Shown: positions 37,099 to 46,523 of the stretch, piece after piece
Layout: each line of letters begins with the position of its first letter
How positions within the stretch are numbered: position 1 is the first letter of the stretch
Source: Salinimonas marina
Lineage (GTDB): Bacteria > Pseudomonadota > Gammaproteobacteria > Enterobacterales > Alteromonadaceae
Direction of reading: 5' to 3'
NCBI RefSeq assembly: GCF_015644725.1
Contig: NZ_CP064795.1
Span: 2,416,501-2,480,500 of the forward strand
DNA length: 64,000 bases
The notes under the pieces: generated by a model
What the model was told of the DNA's origin: nothing
What the model saw: the letters and a program-made list of their open reading frames with translations, nothing else
Databases searched by the model: none
Translations under genes and position numbers: made by a program

Positions 37099-37803
37099 AA
37101 ACTAACAATGCGACCTTTCCTGGACAAAATTAATTCAAAGCAGAGCAGTGGGCCTTTCCATGCCTTCAGAGTCAGACTACAACTAAGTAGATCAGCCTTC
37201 TAAGAAGTAGCACAATCATGACGGGAAAACCAGAAGGAATTCGATTCCACGCCGCCCTTTATATACGCTTTCCACGCCGCCATCTGGATCACATCAAGTC
37301 TCCTCACACTTTTAATTGTGCAAATTTATCGAGCAGGAAGCTCGGTGTAGCTTTGTGCACAAAGAGTGGTGTCGGCTAAACATGGACAACGGCTAAACAT
37401 GGACAGTCACTAAAGCTCAGCGTGCAAGGTTGCCCGAAAGGCTCGGCATTTTGAATCAGGCGCTCAACTAGCGCCAGAGCCATTCGTTGTTGTGAAAAAA
37501 GAAGAGGTCACAGTTATTCTCTACTCTTTATTTTAACTGCGGTTGAGCGGGCAGATATAACTGCCCGCGAAGCTGATACGCAGCCCAGTCAGCTCCCCGC
37601 TGGTACTATTTTCTGTGCTGCCATCTATCAAAAGTGAGCTCATGGCTGCGCTTGCAGTCTTGTTGAAAAGCACTCCGCAACTCCTGTGCAATACTTTGAT
37701 CCAACGACTAAACTCGGACAGTCACTTACACTCCTTTGGTACAGTTGGACTCTGAGCTAACTCCTGCACAATTGAAACACCCGGCCACATTTTGTTTAAC
37801 TTC
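37099..37803. other. Gene-poor region with REP-like sequences upstream of the RAYT gene
   Basis: No convincing gene. Two 17-bp units CGGCTAAACATGGACA at 37373 and 37390 are followed by GGACAGTCAC (37401-37410), and a second GGACAGTCAC is at 37716-37725 just before the RAYT start. Short hairpins such as GCGGGCAG/CTGCCCGC at about 37549-37570 are present. Confidence 0.5.
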
Positions 37804-38754
37804 ATGCCCAGACCACGTAAGTATCTTATCAATCTGTCAGATACCCCTTACTATCACTGTGTATCTCGCTGTGTGCGCAGAGCATTTTTGTGCGGAAAAG
37901 ATAAGCAATCGGCCAGGTGTTACGAACATCGCCGCCAGTGGGTTGAAGAGCGATTGTTGCTGCTGGCTGAGGTGTTTTGCGTGGACGTCTGTGCCTATGC
38001 AGTTATGAGCAACCATACCCATGTGGTGTTGCGCATCAATAAACAAAAAGCCGATTCTTTATCTATCAAAGAAATCATCAGCCGCTGGCATAAGCTTTAC
38101 AAAGGTATGCTATTAGCCCAACGTTATATCAACCCGGCTGAGAGCAAAGCACTTTCTGAGGTGGAAATTGCAACCGTTAAAAACCTCGCGGAGGTCTATC
38201 GTCATCGACTGTGTGATATCAGTTGGTTTATGCGGTTACTTAATGAGTATATTGCCCGGAAAGCAAATAAAGAAGATGGTTGTACCGGACACTTCTGGGA
38301 AGGGCGATTTAAGTCTCAGGCATTATTGGATGAGGCAGCTTTAGCAGCCTGTATGGCCTATGTAGATCTGAACCCGATACGCGCCTGTTTAGCAGAGACA
38401 CCTGAGGACTCTGCACACACTAGTATTCAACAACGCATTGAGGCTGCTAAGGCTCACCAACAGCCCCGCCACCTACTCCCCTTTACTGAAAACCCCAAAG
38501 ACACGATGGCCGATGGTTTACCTTTTCGGTTTCAAGATTATTTCGCCCTGGTCGAGTCAACCGGACGTCACTGTCAGCCTAAAAAGCGAGGTAAAATTGA
38601 TGATCCTGCCTCCCCTATCCTTTCCCGCGTGGGTATGGAACAGACTGACTGGAATGAACTGGTGGCTGGAATTGAAATTAAATTTAAAACCACCGTCAGC
38701 CTTGAAAAACTACTGGCGCAGCGCAAGAGAAATGTAAATTGCAATTCAGCATAA
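37804..38754 (+). CDS. REP-associated tyrosine transposase (RAYT, Y1_Tnp family)
   Basis: A 316-residue IS200-like transposase: MPRPRKYLINLSDTPYYHC, the HUH motif SNHTHVVLRI (two His), and the conserved GHFWEGRFKSQALLDE and YVDLNPIRA segments. RAYT proteins are single-copy chromosomal transposases linked to REP sequences. It is flanked by inverted GGACAGTCAC (left) and GTGACTGTCC (right) motifs. The frame extends upstream to a TTG at 37792, but the ATG fits the family start. Confidence 0.9.
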   Translation: MPRPRKYLINLSDTPYYHCVSRCVRRAFLCGKDKQSARCYEHRRQWVEERLLLLAEVFCVDVCAYAVMSNHTHVVLRINKQKADSLSIKEIISRWHKLYKGMLLAQRYINPAESKALSEVEIATVKNLAEVYRHRLCDISWFMRLLNEYIARKANKEDGCTGHFWEGRFKSQALLDEAALAACMAYVDLNPIRACLAETPEDSAHTSIQQRIEAAKAHQQPRHLLPFTENPKDTMADGLPFRFQDYFALVESTGRHCQPKKRGKIDDPASPILSRVGMEQTDWNELVAGIEIKFKTTVSLEKLLAQRKRNVNCNSA

Positions 38755-38965
38755 CCGCGCTAAATCTTTGACTGCCCTGCCCATCACATCATCGCGCCTC
38801 TCGACACTGAGCGAGACGTTTTCTCGCCTCAAATTTATAATCTGATAGACTTTTTTGCAAAAAAGCGGCAGATAAACTGGCCCCTGGCAAAACTATTAAT
38901 GCAATACATCAAATAAACCGAAGAACTTCATCATAAAGCAAAGCAACTTGTAGCAGATACAGTGT

Positions 38966-39031
38966 GTGACTGTCCTTCACTACGACTTTTACTACGACTA
39001 CGTTTTCTTTACTACGCTTTTGTGACTGTCC
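38966..39031. repeat. REP-like right-flank motifs of the RAYT gene
   Basis: GTGACTGTCC occurs at 38966-38975 and 39022-39031, the inverse of the GGACAGTCAC copies on the left side. Between them lie several TACTACG-like units. The same pair of motifs appears nowhere else in the window that I noticed. Confidence 0.75.
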
Positions 39032-39032
39032 T

Positions 39033-39419
39033 TTGCTGCGCTATTCTAGTTCAGCCTTTGCCGAACGATATGAGTTTATTGCCGGCGATGCATCTGTGGA
39101 AACCCAAATATGCATCGCCGCGGTAACTGACGAGAAGTTAGCCTTGCGGAAAAGCGTAAAGCGGTTGCCTATAGCTAGTTCAATGTCCAGAACCGAACAC
39201 TTTCGTATGAAAATTGTGGCCAATTCATTGAAGTGCAATGGAGATTATGTAGCCAACTTCGCTAGTAAGTACGATGCGTCAGACACCTACCAGTATCTAA
39301 ACAGATATAGTCACTCGTCCAAACGACTGACTCCAATAACTTCCATCAGAGACATTACTGCAAGGGTTGAGAATGAGGATGATGATAAAGTGATTCAAAT
39401 ATTGGTAGCGAGCCGTTAA
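39033..39419 (+). pseudogene. DUF3718-family protein gene, 5' end apparently replaced by the RAYT flank
   Basis: The frame encodes SSSAFAERYEFIAGDASVETQ, the usual junction of a signal peptide (SAFA|E) and the DUF3718 domain, then CIAAVTDEKLALRKSVKRL, NSLKCNGDYVANFASKYDA and a C-terminal tail. The hydrophobic part of the signal peptide and an ATG are missing; directly upstream stands the GTGACTGTCC motif of the RAYT flank. The only in-frame start is a TTG at 39033 without a ribosome-binding site. The truncation looks caused by insertion or rearrangement of the RAYT flank. DUF3718 proteins are exported and of unknown function. Confidence 0.7.
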
Positions 39420-39483
39420 CTGAACAGCCTTTAATCGCAAAAGTATTAAAGTCGACATAGTACCGTGCAAAGCTTGGCCACAT

Positions 39484-39509
39484 AAAAAGGGCCTTCCGGC
39501 CCTTTTTTT
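39484..39509 (+). terminator. Intrinsic terminator (shared by convergent genes)
   Basis: AAAAAGGGCC, loop TTCC, GGCCCTTTTTTT: a GC stem with A and T runs on both sides, so it may also terminate the minus-strand ATPase. Confidence 0.88.
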
Positions 39510-39588
39510 AATCATTAGTCTGAGCAGCCTGCTGTCTAAGAGCTCAGCGCCGATTCAGCGTTATTGAGTGATAGCAGGATTGAGTTTT

Positions 39589-42285
39589 TTAAAACGAATT
39601 ATTCCATACTCTAAGTCGAATTTGTTTTTCTATCTCTATGATAAAAAACATAATTACACCGACCGTTATAATCAAGACGCCATCAAATAAATTAATTGCC
39701 TGAGTTTCAAAAACAGTTTGAAGCCATGGCAAATAAGTAATCGCAAACTGCCCTAAAGTAACCACAATAACTGCGGCCCAGACGACGCGGGTGCCAAGCA
39801 CGGCCTTGCGAGTTAACGAGGTCCCATACATATTTCGTATAAAAAACAGATGAAATATTTCCAACACAACTAATGTGTTCATGGCGATGGTTCGTGCCAA
39901 AGCTTCTGAATACCCCCTAAAGATGGCGTATTCATACATACTAAATACGCCAACAAGAAAAAGGCCAGCGACAAGTAAGATATGCCACAAAAGCCCACCT
40001 GCTAGCAAAGATTCATCGTGTAATCTAGGCGGTCTTTGCATGGTATTTTCTTCTGTTGGCTCAAAGGCTAGCGCGATTCCCAGCGTCACCGCTGTTATCA
40101 TGTTAATCCATAAGATTTGGATAGGGGTAATCGGCAGATTCAAGCCCAGCAACAAGGCCAGGACGATAGTCAATGCCTCGCCCGCATTGGTCGGTAGTGT
40201 CCAGCTGATTACTTTTTTAATATTGTCATAAACGGTACGACCTTCTCTTACAGCTGCGACGATTGTAGCAAAGTTATCATCCACCAATACGATATCAGAT
40301 GCTTCTTTGGCCGCTTCGCTGCCCGTTTTACCCATTGCAACTCCGACATCAGCCCGTTTAAGTGCAGGCGCATCATTAACGCCATCTCCGGTCATGGCCA
40401 CGGTCATATTATTCGCCTGTAATGCCATGACCAGGCGTAACTTTTGTTCTGGATTAGTCCGGGCAAAGATGCCGGTTTCGCCGACAATAGACTTCAGTTG
40501 CGCATCCTCTATATTATCTAATTCCTGACCGGTTAATACTCTATCACTGTTTCGAAATCCCAGTTGTTTTCCAATAGCAGAGGCAGTAATAGCATGATCA
40601 CCTGTGATCATTTTCACATCGATACTTGCACGATGGCATTTTTCAATAGACTTCCTTGCCTCCTCGCGCGGAGGATCGATCAGACCTGTTAAGCCCAGAA
40701 ATATCAACGAGTCTTGCATATCCTCATGGTTAAGTACTGTATGTTGAAATTCCACGGTTTTTATCGCGAAAGCGAGAACGCGCCGGCCTCTGGAAGCAAT
40801 GGTATTCGCTTTTTCTTCCCAATACTTAGTATTCAGCCGTTCGACTTCATCACCACAAGCTCGTTGTTTAAGGCACATAGACAGTATCGTCTCTGGCGCC
40901 CCCTTGAGGTATATAAGCGCACGCTGTCCTTGATGATGTTCAAGCGTCGCCATATATTTGTGTTTACTATCAAACGGGACAATATCAGTACGTGTCCATT
41001 GATTTCTAATCTTGTTTCTATCAATTCCGATTTTTGAAGCAAGAGCAAGTAAGGCTATTTCCATTGGATCGCCGTCGCCGGACCATAGTTCGTTTTTTCT
41101 AATCAGTTCCGCATCATTGCAAAGTGCAGCTGCCCTACCTAATTCTTTTAATGAGGGATAATCCTGTCCGTTGATAACAGAATCCTCTATTTCAATATCG
41201 CCGCATGGAGCATAACCCACTCCCTTAACCGTAAAGTGCTCACTACTTGTTACTATGGTATCCACCGTCATTTCATTGCGGGTGAGAGTCCCTGTTTTGT
41301 CGGTGCAGATAACCGAGACTGAGCCCAGGGTTTCAATTGCGGGAAGTCGCCGAACAATCGCACTCCTTTGTGCCATCAGTTTGACGCCTACTGCTAGCGT
41401 GATGGTTAACACCGCAGGTAACCCTTCGGGAATGGCGGCTACGGCGATGCCAACAACAGCCATAAACAGACTGGTAAAATCGTGATGTAAAACGAAATAA
41501 CCGAAAAGAAGCATGAGTACTGAAATGGCGAGGATGAACAAAGTAAGCCACCGTGCAAAAACCCCCAATTGCGATACTAAAGGTGTTTCCAGCGTTTGAA
41601 CTGCGTAGAGTAACCCACCGATTCGACCGATTTCAGTTTTTGCTCCCGTCGCGATAACGACGCCCATACCTTGCCCACTAGTGACCGTAGTGCCACTGAA
41701 TCCGATACAAAACCGATCGCCAAGCGGCGCATCCATCGGCACAGCTGTGGTCTGTTTTTCAACAGCTACCGACTCTCCTGTCAGTATGGACTCTTGAATT
41801 CGTAAACTATGGGATTTTAAAAGCCGTAAATCAGCGGGTAACTTGTCACCAGCTTCCAGGTACACAATATCACCGGGCACCAGCTCCTCTCCCGCTATGA
41901 CTTGATGTTTACCATCGCGTTTCACCGAAGCAAGCAACGCGAGCATCTGACGAATCGCTTGCATCGCTTTTTCAGCCTTACCTTCCTGATAATAGCCGAT
42001 GATTGCGTTTATAATTACTACAGCAACAATAACAAAGGTATCGACCATGTGACCGAGTAGCGCTGTAATACTAGCCGCACCAATAAGGACGTATATCAGG
42101 ATATTGTTGAAATGGGATAAGAAGCGCAGTAGTTGACTTCGCTGAGCAGGTCCGGGAAGTTTGTTTGGTCCGAAGGTTTGTAAACGCAACATTACTTCAT
42201 CTGCACTTAAACCTTCAAGTGTCGACTCGAGAGCACATAGCGCTTCATCAGATGTTTGGTTATGCCAGCTTTGATATTCTTGCAT
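39589..42285 (-). CDS. P-type cation-transporting ATPase (type II)
   Basis: An 898-residue HAD-type P-type ATPase. An N-terminal cation-ATPase N domain (LSADEVMLRLQTFGPNKLP) leads into the actuator TGES loop, the M4 motif AVAAIPEGLPAVLTITLAVGV (PEGLP, typical of Ca2+/Na+-type pumps), phosphorylation site CTDKTGTLTRNEM, hinge TGDGVNDAPALKRADVGVAMG and six C-terminal helices. The cation (Ca2+, Mn2+ or Na+) cannot be told from sequence alone. Single gene with a long AT-rich region on both sides. Confidence 0.93.
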   Translation of the reverse strand: MQEYQSWHNQTSDEALCALESTLEGLSADEVMLRLQTFGPNKLPGPAQRSQLLRFLSHFNNILIYVLIGAASITALLGHMVDTFVIVAVVIINAIIGYYQEGKAEKAMQAIRQMLALLASVKRDGKHQVIAGEELVPGDIVYLEAGDKLPADLRLLKSHSLRIQESILTGESVAVEKQTTAVPMDAPLGDRFCIGFSGTTVTSGQGMGVVIATGAKTEIGRIGGLLYAVQTLETPLVSQLGVFARWLTLFILAISVLMLLFGYFVLHHDFTSLFMAVVGIAVAAIPEGLPAVLTITLAVGVKLMAQRSAIVRRLPAIETLGSVSVICTDKTGTLTRNEMTVDTIVTSSEHFTVKGVGYAPCGDIEIEDSVINGQDYPSLKELGRAAALCNDAELIRKNELWSGDGDPMEIALLALASKIGIDRNKIRNQWTRTDIVPFDSKHKYMATLEHHQGQRALIYLKGAPETILSMCLKQRACGDEVERLNTKYWEEKANTIASRGRRVLAFAIKTVEFQHTVLNHEDMQDSLIFLGLTGLIDPPREEARKSIEKCHRASIDVKMITGDHAITASAIGKQLGFRNSDRVLTGQELDNIEDAQLKSIVGETGIFARTNPEQKLRLVMALQANNMTVAMTGDGVNDAPALKRADVGVAMGKTGSEAAKEASDIVLVDDNFATIVAAVREGRTVYDNIKKVISWTLPTNAGEALTIVLALLLGLNLPITPIQILWINMITAVTLGIALAFEPTEENTMQRPPRLHDESLLAGGLLWHILLVAGLFLVGVFSMYEYAIFRGYSEALARTIAMNTLVVLEIFHLFFIRNMYGTSLTRKAVLGTRVVWAAVIVVTLGQFAITYLPWLQTVFETQAINLFDGVLIITVGVIMFFIIEIEKQIRLRVWNNSF

Positions 42286-42760
42286 AGTGATGAAGATAGA
42301 GTTTATCCACGCATTTGTCTAAACAAAACTTTAAAGCTAGCGACATTGAAAAGCCGCTTCAAATCAGTTTCTGAATGTCTGCTAGCAATTAAAATCGATT
42401 CAAATTATTGAGATAGCCGGGCATCTCTTGTTCGCTCTTCGCTTCACTATCAATGTATGCACAAAACAGTATTATCATAAAATACCTTTCAATAGTTGAT
42501 TTCAACGTCGCATTGGCAACAGGTTTGTTTCTTTCACGAGCAGTTATAAGCCTCAGACGGCCCCCTTCTTTCGTACCTTTATAATTGTTGTATATTTATT
42601 TGCCACTTACCAACTGGTCAGCCCACCACAGGACAAGAAATTTTGGTTAATTATTTTTTGCTGACAAGAACATTAAAACACTGATAAGCAAACACAAATT
42701 TCACATTACCTGTTTGAGTGCTCAGTTTTTCTTCTGAAATATGACAATGTAGCAACAAAT
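42286..42760. other. AT-rich intergenic region without recognised gene
   Basis: Low-complexity AT-rich sequence between the divergent ATPase and alkaline phosphatase genes. It must carry the ATPase promoter; no clear gene was found. Confidence 0.5.
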
Positions 42761-42778
42761 CTGTCAAATATCTGTCAC
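42761..42778 (+). promoter_or_regulatory. Pho box (PhoB binding site)
   Basis: CTGTCAAATATCTGTCAC is an 18-bp direct repeat matching the Pho box pattern (CTGTCATA-A/T-...CTGTCA). A -10-like TAATCT lies about 10 nt downstream (42789-42794), the usual spacing where the Pho box replaces the -35. The following genes are alkaline phosphatases, so control by phosphate starvation through PhoB-PhoR is strongly suggested. Confidence 0.88.
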
Positions 42779-42892
42779 TTACCCTGCCTAATCTCCAGCG
42801 TGCGTTTGAGTAAAAGCCCAAAGGAAAACAGCTACTTGCTCTTAAGGACGCCCACCCACAACCGATTTTAATAAAATGTTTAGGTAACAATC

Positions 42893-44476
42893 ATGAATCG
42901 TAACTGGAAAATAGCATGCACAGCAGTAGCAATGGCGGTCTCGGCCGGGCTACAAGCTGCAGTATTGCCAGAGCATCAAACAAACAGCGCATGGTACACC
43001 GACGCACAAGCAAAATTGACTAAGAAACTGACCACGAATAATAAATTCAAAGCTAAGAACGTCATCCTGTTTGTGGGTGACGGTATGGGTATTTCTACCC
43101 TGACCTCTGCTCGTATCCACAAAGGGCAATTAGCCGGCAATCCCGGTGAAGAAGGCTATTTAAGCTTCGAATCTTTTCCCTACACCGCGCTTGTTAAAAC
43201 ATACAATGTCGATGCACAAACACCCGATTCAGCCGGCACCATGACAGCGATGATGTCAGGCCTTAAAACCGATGTAGGCGTTATTGGTGTTGATGAAGAC
43301 ATTGAACGCGGCGATTGTTCTACCGTGGCGGGAAATGAGGTTATTACTGCCCTTGAACTGGCTGAAATTAAAGGCCTTGCTACCGGGATTATTTCTACCG
43401 CACGTATCACTCATGCTACGCCCGCCGCAACCTATGCAAAATCGGCTGACCGTAACTGGGAAGATGATTCAGATATGCCTGAAGCCGCCATAGCCGCCGG
43501 CTGTGTGGATATTGCCGATCAGCTGGTCAACTTCGAGTCTTATGTCGAGGGCCGTTACACAGGCGTAGACATTGACGGTATTGAAGTCGCCATGGGCGGT
43601 GGTCGTCGACATTTCCTGCCGAAAGACGCAGCGTTTAACAGCCCGGATGCACAAAGCGAGGTAGAAGGCGATCGTACCGATGCACGTAACCTTATTGCTG
43701 AATGGCAGGACCAGTATGAAAACGGCGTGTACGTATTCGACCAGGCTGGCTTTGATGCTATTGAAACCGAGTCAACAGAGCGCATCTTCGCCCTGTTTAA
43801 TGAGTCGCATATGCAATATGAAGCCGACCGCGGTAACGATATTGCCGGAGAGCCGTCCGTAGCAACAATGACACGCGCGGCCATTAATGTGCTTGATAAC
43901 AACGATGAAGGCTTCTTCTTAATGGTTGAATCGGGTCGAATAGACCATGCTCACCATGCCGGCAACGCCGCTGGCGCCCTCACGGATACCCTTGCCTTTG
44001 AACAAGCGGTTATGACTGCGGTTGAAAATACCGACCCAGAAGAAACGCTCATTCTTGTAACTGCCGACCATGGCCACGTATTTACCATTGCCGGTTATCC
44101 TAAACGTGGTAATCCAATTCTGGGGAAAGTTGTCAACGTAGGCTCAGAGGAGCCCGCCACTGCAGCAGACGGTAGGCCATACACCACATTGGGCTACACC
44201 AATGGCCTGGGTTTTCGCAATTTAGGCGACGAGACCGACTCAGATGCCACTTATGCGTTGGATAACGCCGCTGGCCGTGTTGATTTAACCAATATCGACA
44301 CAACACGTCCGGGGTTTCACCAGGAAGCACTCATTCCGTTAGGCTCTGAAACCCACTCAGGGGAGGACATTGCCCTGCATGCCACAGGGCCCGGCAGCCA
44401 ACTTGCACAAGGCGTGGTAGAACAAAGCGTTGTTTTCCACTTAATTAATCAAGCCCTTGACCTTGTTAACGAATAA
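42893..44476 (+). CDS. phoA: Alkaline phosphatase (PhoA superfamily), periplasmic
   Basis: A 527-residue alkaline phosphatase: signal peptide MNRNWKIACTAVAMAVSAGLQA, metal site NVILFVGDGMG, nucleophile Ser in PDSAGTMTAMMSG, VESGRIDHAHHAGN (Glu, Asp, His), VTADHGHVFT (Asp-His) and SETHSGED (His). Compared with E. coli PhoA the positions of Asp153 and Lys328 carry His (THATPAA; IDHAHH), as in several bacterial phosphatases. It hydrolyses phosphomonoesters in the periplasm. Preceded by a Pho box; 14 nt separate it from a paralogue that is closely similar over the whole catalytic region. Confidence 0.96.
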   Translation: MNRNWKIACTAVAMAVSAGLQAAVLPEHQTNSAWYTDAQAKLTKKLTTNNKFKAKNVILFVGDGMGISTLTSARIHKGQLAGNPGEEGYLSFESFPYTALVKTYNVDAQTPDSAGTMTAMMSGLKTDVGVIGVDEDIERGDCSTVAGNEVITALELAEIKGLATGIISTARITHATPAATYAKSADRNWEDDSDMPEAAIAAGCVDIADQLVNFESYVEGRYTGVDIDGIEVAMGGGRRHFLPKDAAFNSPDAQSEVEGDRTDARNLIAEWQDQYENGVYVFDQAGFDAIETESTERIFALFNESHMQYEADRGNDIAGEPSVATMTRAAINVLDNNDEGFFLMVESGRIDHAHHAGNAAGALTDTLAFEQAVMTAVENTDPEETLILVTADHGHVFTIAGYPKRGNPILGKVVNVGSEEPATAADGRPYTTLGYTNGLGFRNLGDETDSDATYALDNAAGRVDLTNIDTTRPGFHQEALIPLGSETHSGEDIALHATGPGSQLAQGVVEQSVVFHLINQALDLVNE

Positions 44477-44490
44477 GTGGAGATAAGCAA

Positions 44491-46428
44491 ATGAATGTAT
44501 TTAAGTTAAGCATAATTGCATTAGCCATTGCCGGGTTATCGGCCTGTTCTTTAGAAGGCGATGATGGCCAGGACGGCGCTGATGGCACCGCTGGTGTTGA
44601 TGGCGCGGCGGGCGCAGACGGTAATAATGGTTTAAACAGCCTTACTGTACAGACCGACTTACCTGTGGGCGACGTCAACTGTCCAAACAGCGGTGTGCGC
44701 ATAGACTCTGGTTTAGATAGCGACAGCAATGGCTCGCTGGCCGACGGGGAAATCACATCTACCAGCTTTGTGTGTGAACGGGGTGTCGAGGCTGTGGGTA
44801 GTAGTGAAATTCTGACCAGCTTAAACAACGAATGGTTTGTGGCTGGGCAGGCAGAAGTTCAGGACAATAAACGGGCCTGGCTTGATGCCCCATCTGGCCC
44901 CTCTGCTGCGTCGTCAAACGTGCGGGTGACGACAGCTAATTCTAAACAAGAGCTTAACGCCATAGTTGCAAACCTTCGCGGTACAGCGAAAAACGTTATT
45001 CTTTTTGTTGGCGATGGAATGGGCGTTTCAACAGTAACCGCCGCGCGTATTCTGGATGGCCAGAGGAAAGGCTTAGCGGGAGAAGAGAACCAGTTAAGCT
45101 TTGATGCTTTCCCATTCTCCGGTTTATCAAAAACCTATAACGTGGATGCACAAACCCCTGACTCAGCAGGCACAATGACCGCTATGATGAGTGGTATCAA
45201 AACCGATGTAGGTGTAATCGGGGTTGATGAAGATATTGAGCGCGGTGAATGCAACACAGTAGCGGGTAATGATCTTGTCACGGCGCTTGAGCTGGCAGAA
45301 ATGGCGGGGAAATCTACGGGCATCATCTCAACCGCGCGCATCACCCATGCAACCCCTGCTGCTACTTATGCAAAATCAGCCGATCGTAACTGGGAAGATA
45401 TCTCAGACATGCCTGAAGCAGCGGTAACAGCCGGCTGCACCGATATTGCTGATCAGCTGGTTAAATTTGAGGCCAATCTTGAGGCCAGGTTCGCAGGTTC
45501 AGATGTGGACGGTATCGAAGTGATAATGGGCGGCGGTCGTCGTCATTTTCTGCCCAAAGATGCCGCGTTTAATAGCCCGGATGCGGCCAGCAGCACAGAA
45601 GGCGACCGCACCGATGGCCGTGACCTGACCGCAGAATGGCAAAACCTGTACACCAATGGCGTATACGTGTTTGACCAATCAGGTTTTAACGGTTTAGCCA
45701 CAGAAACCACTGAACGTGTATTTGCATTATTGAACGAATCCCATATGCAATATGAAGCCGACCGCGGCAACGATATTGCCGGTGAACCTTCAATAGCAGA
45801 AATGACACGCACTGCCATTAAGGTGCTCGATAACAACCAGGAAGGTTTCTTTCTGATGGTTGAGTCGGGTCGTATTGACCATGCCCACCACGCCGGAAAC
45901 GCATATGGTGCTTTGCACGATACTATCGCATTTTCTGAAGCAGTTGCTGCCGCGGATGAGCTAACTAATGATGAAGACACGCTTATCATTGTTACCGCCG
46001 ACCATGGCCACGTGTTTACGATTGCCGGCTACCCGAAACGCGGTAACCCAATTCTGGGAAAAGTCGTGAACGTAGGGTCTGACGAAGCAGCGACGGCAGC
46101 CGACGGCATGCCATACACTACGCTTGGTTATACCAATGGGCTTGGCTATAGAAACTTAGGTGATGAGACTGACTCAGATGCGGCTTACCTGACTGCAACA
46201 GATCCCGGACGTAAAGATATCAACGATGTAGACACCACGACCCCTGGCTATCATCAAGAAGCATTGGTGCCACTTGGTTCAGAAACACACTCAGGCGAAG
46301 ATGTTGGCATTTATGCTAAAGGCCCCGGGGCATTCTTAGTAAGTGGCACGAATGAACAAAGCATTATCTTCCATGTTATGGACTTTGCCGGTGATTTTGC
46401 AGCACAAGCAGAAAACGCAATGGAATAA
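44491..46428 (+). CDS. Alkaline phosphatase lipoprotein with collagen-like stalk
   Basis: A 645-residue paralogue of the preceding enzyme. The N-terminus has lipobox LSAC at about residues 16-19, then a Gly-X-Y-like stretch GDDGQDGADGTAGVDG...GADGNNG (about eight triplets) and a Cys-containing segment VNCPNSGVRIDSGLD...SFVCERG. The phosphatase domain starts near residue 165 with NVILFVGDGMGVSTVTAARI and retains the Ser, Glu, Asp and His ligands as in the first copy. The lipid anchor plus stalk would hold the enzyme at the membrane or cell surface. GTGGAG ribosome-binding site; co-transcribed with the first copy. Confidence 0.95.
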   Translation: MNVFKLSIIALAIAGLSACSLEGDDGQDGADGTAGVDGAAGADGNNGLNSLTVQTDLPVGDVNCPNSGVRIDSGLDSDSNGSLADGEITSTSFVCERGVEAVGSSEILTSLNNEWFVAGQAEVQDNKRAWLDAPSGPSAASSNVRVTTANSKQELNAIVANLRGTAKNVILFVGDGMGVSTVTAARILDGQRKGLAGEENQLSFDAFPFSGLSKTYNVDAQTPDSAGTMTAMMSGIKTDVGVIGVDEDIERGECNTVAGNDLVTALELAEMAGKSTGIISTARITHATPAATYAKSADRNWEDISDMPEAAVTAGCTDIADQLVKFEANLEARFAGSDVDGIEVIMGGGRRHFLPKDAAFNSPDAASSTEGDRTDGRDLTAEWQNLYTNGVYVFDQSGFNGLATETTERVFALLNESHMQYEADRGNDIAGEPSIAEMTRTAIKVLDNNQEGFFLMVESGRIDHAHHAGNAYGALHDTIAFSEAVAAADELTNDEDTLIIVTADHGHVFTIAGYPKRGNPILGKVVNVGSDEAATAADGMPYTTLGYTNGLGYRNLGDETDSDAAYLTATDPGRKDINDVDTTTPGYHQEALVPLGSETHSGEDVGIYAKGPGAFLVSGTNEQSIIFHVMDFAGDFAAQAENAME

Positions 46429-46486
46429 GTGCTATCACCATAAATTCTTGGTCTTAGCTTAAGCGCCAGGGCCAGTGTACCTTTCA

Positions 46487-46512
46487 GAGGGGAGCCGCCC
46501 GCTCCTCTCGTT
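46487..46512 (+). promoter_or_regulatory. Hairpin between phosphatase genes and unknown gene
   Basis: GAGGGGAGC (46487-46495) pairs with GCTCCTCTC (46501-46509), one G-U, followed by GTTTT. It may be a weak terminator or an RNA stabiliser, 14 nt before the downstream ATG. Confidence 0.55.
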
Positions 46513-46523
46513 TTGGAGCAAAA

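Noticed and set aside
42651-42890. A 79-codon minus-strand ORF overlapping the Pho box
   Set aside because: Arginine/serine/cysteine-rich composition, no ribosome-binding site, and it overlaps the regulatory region of the phosphatase genes.
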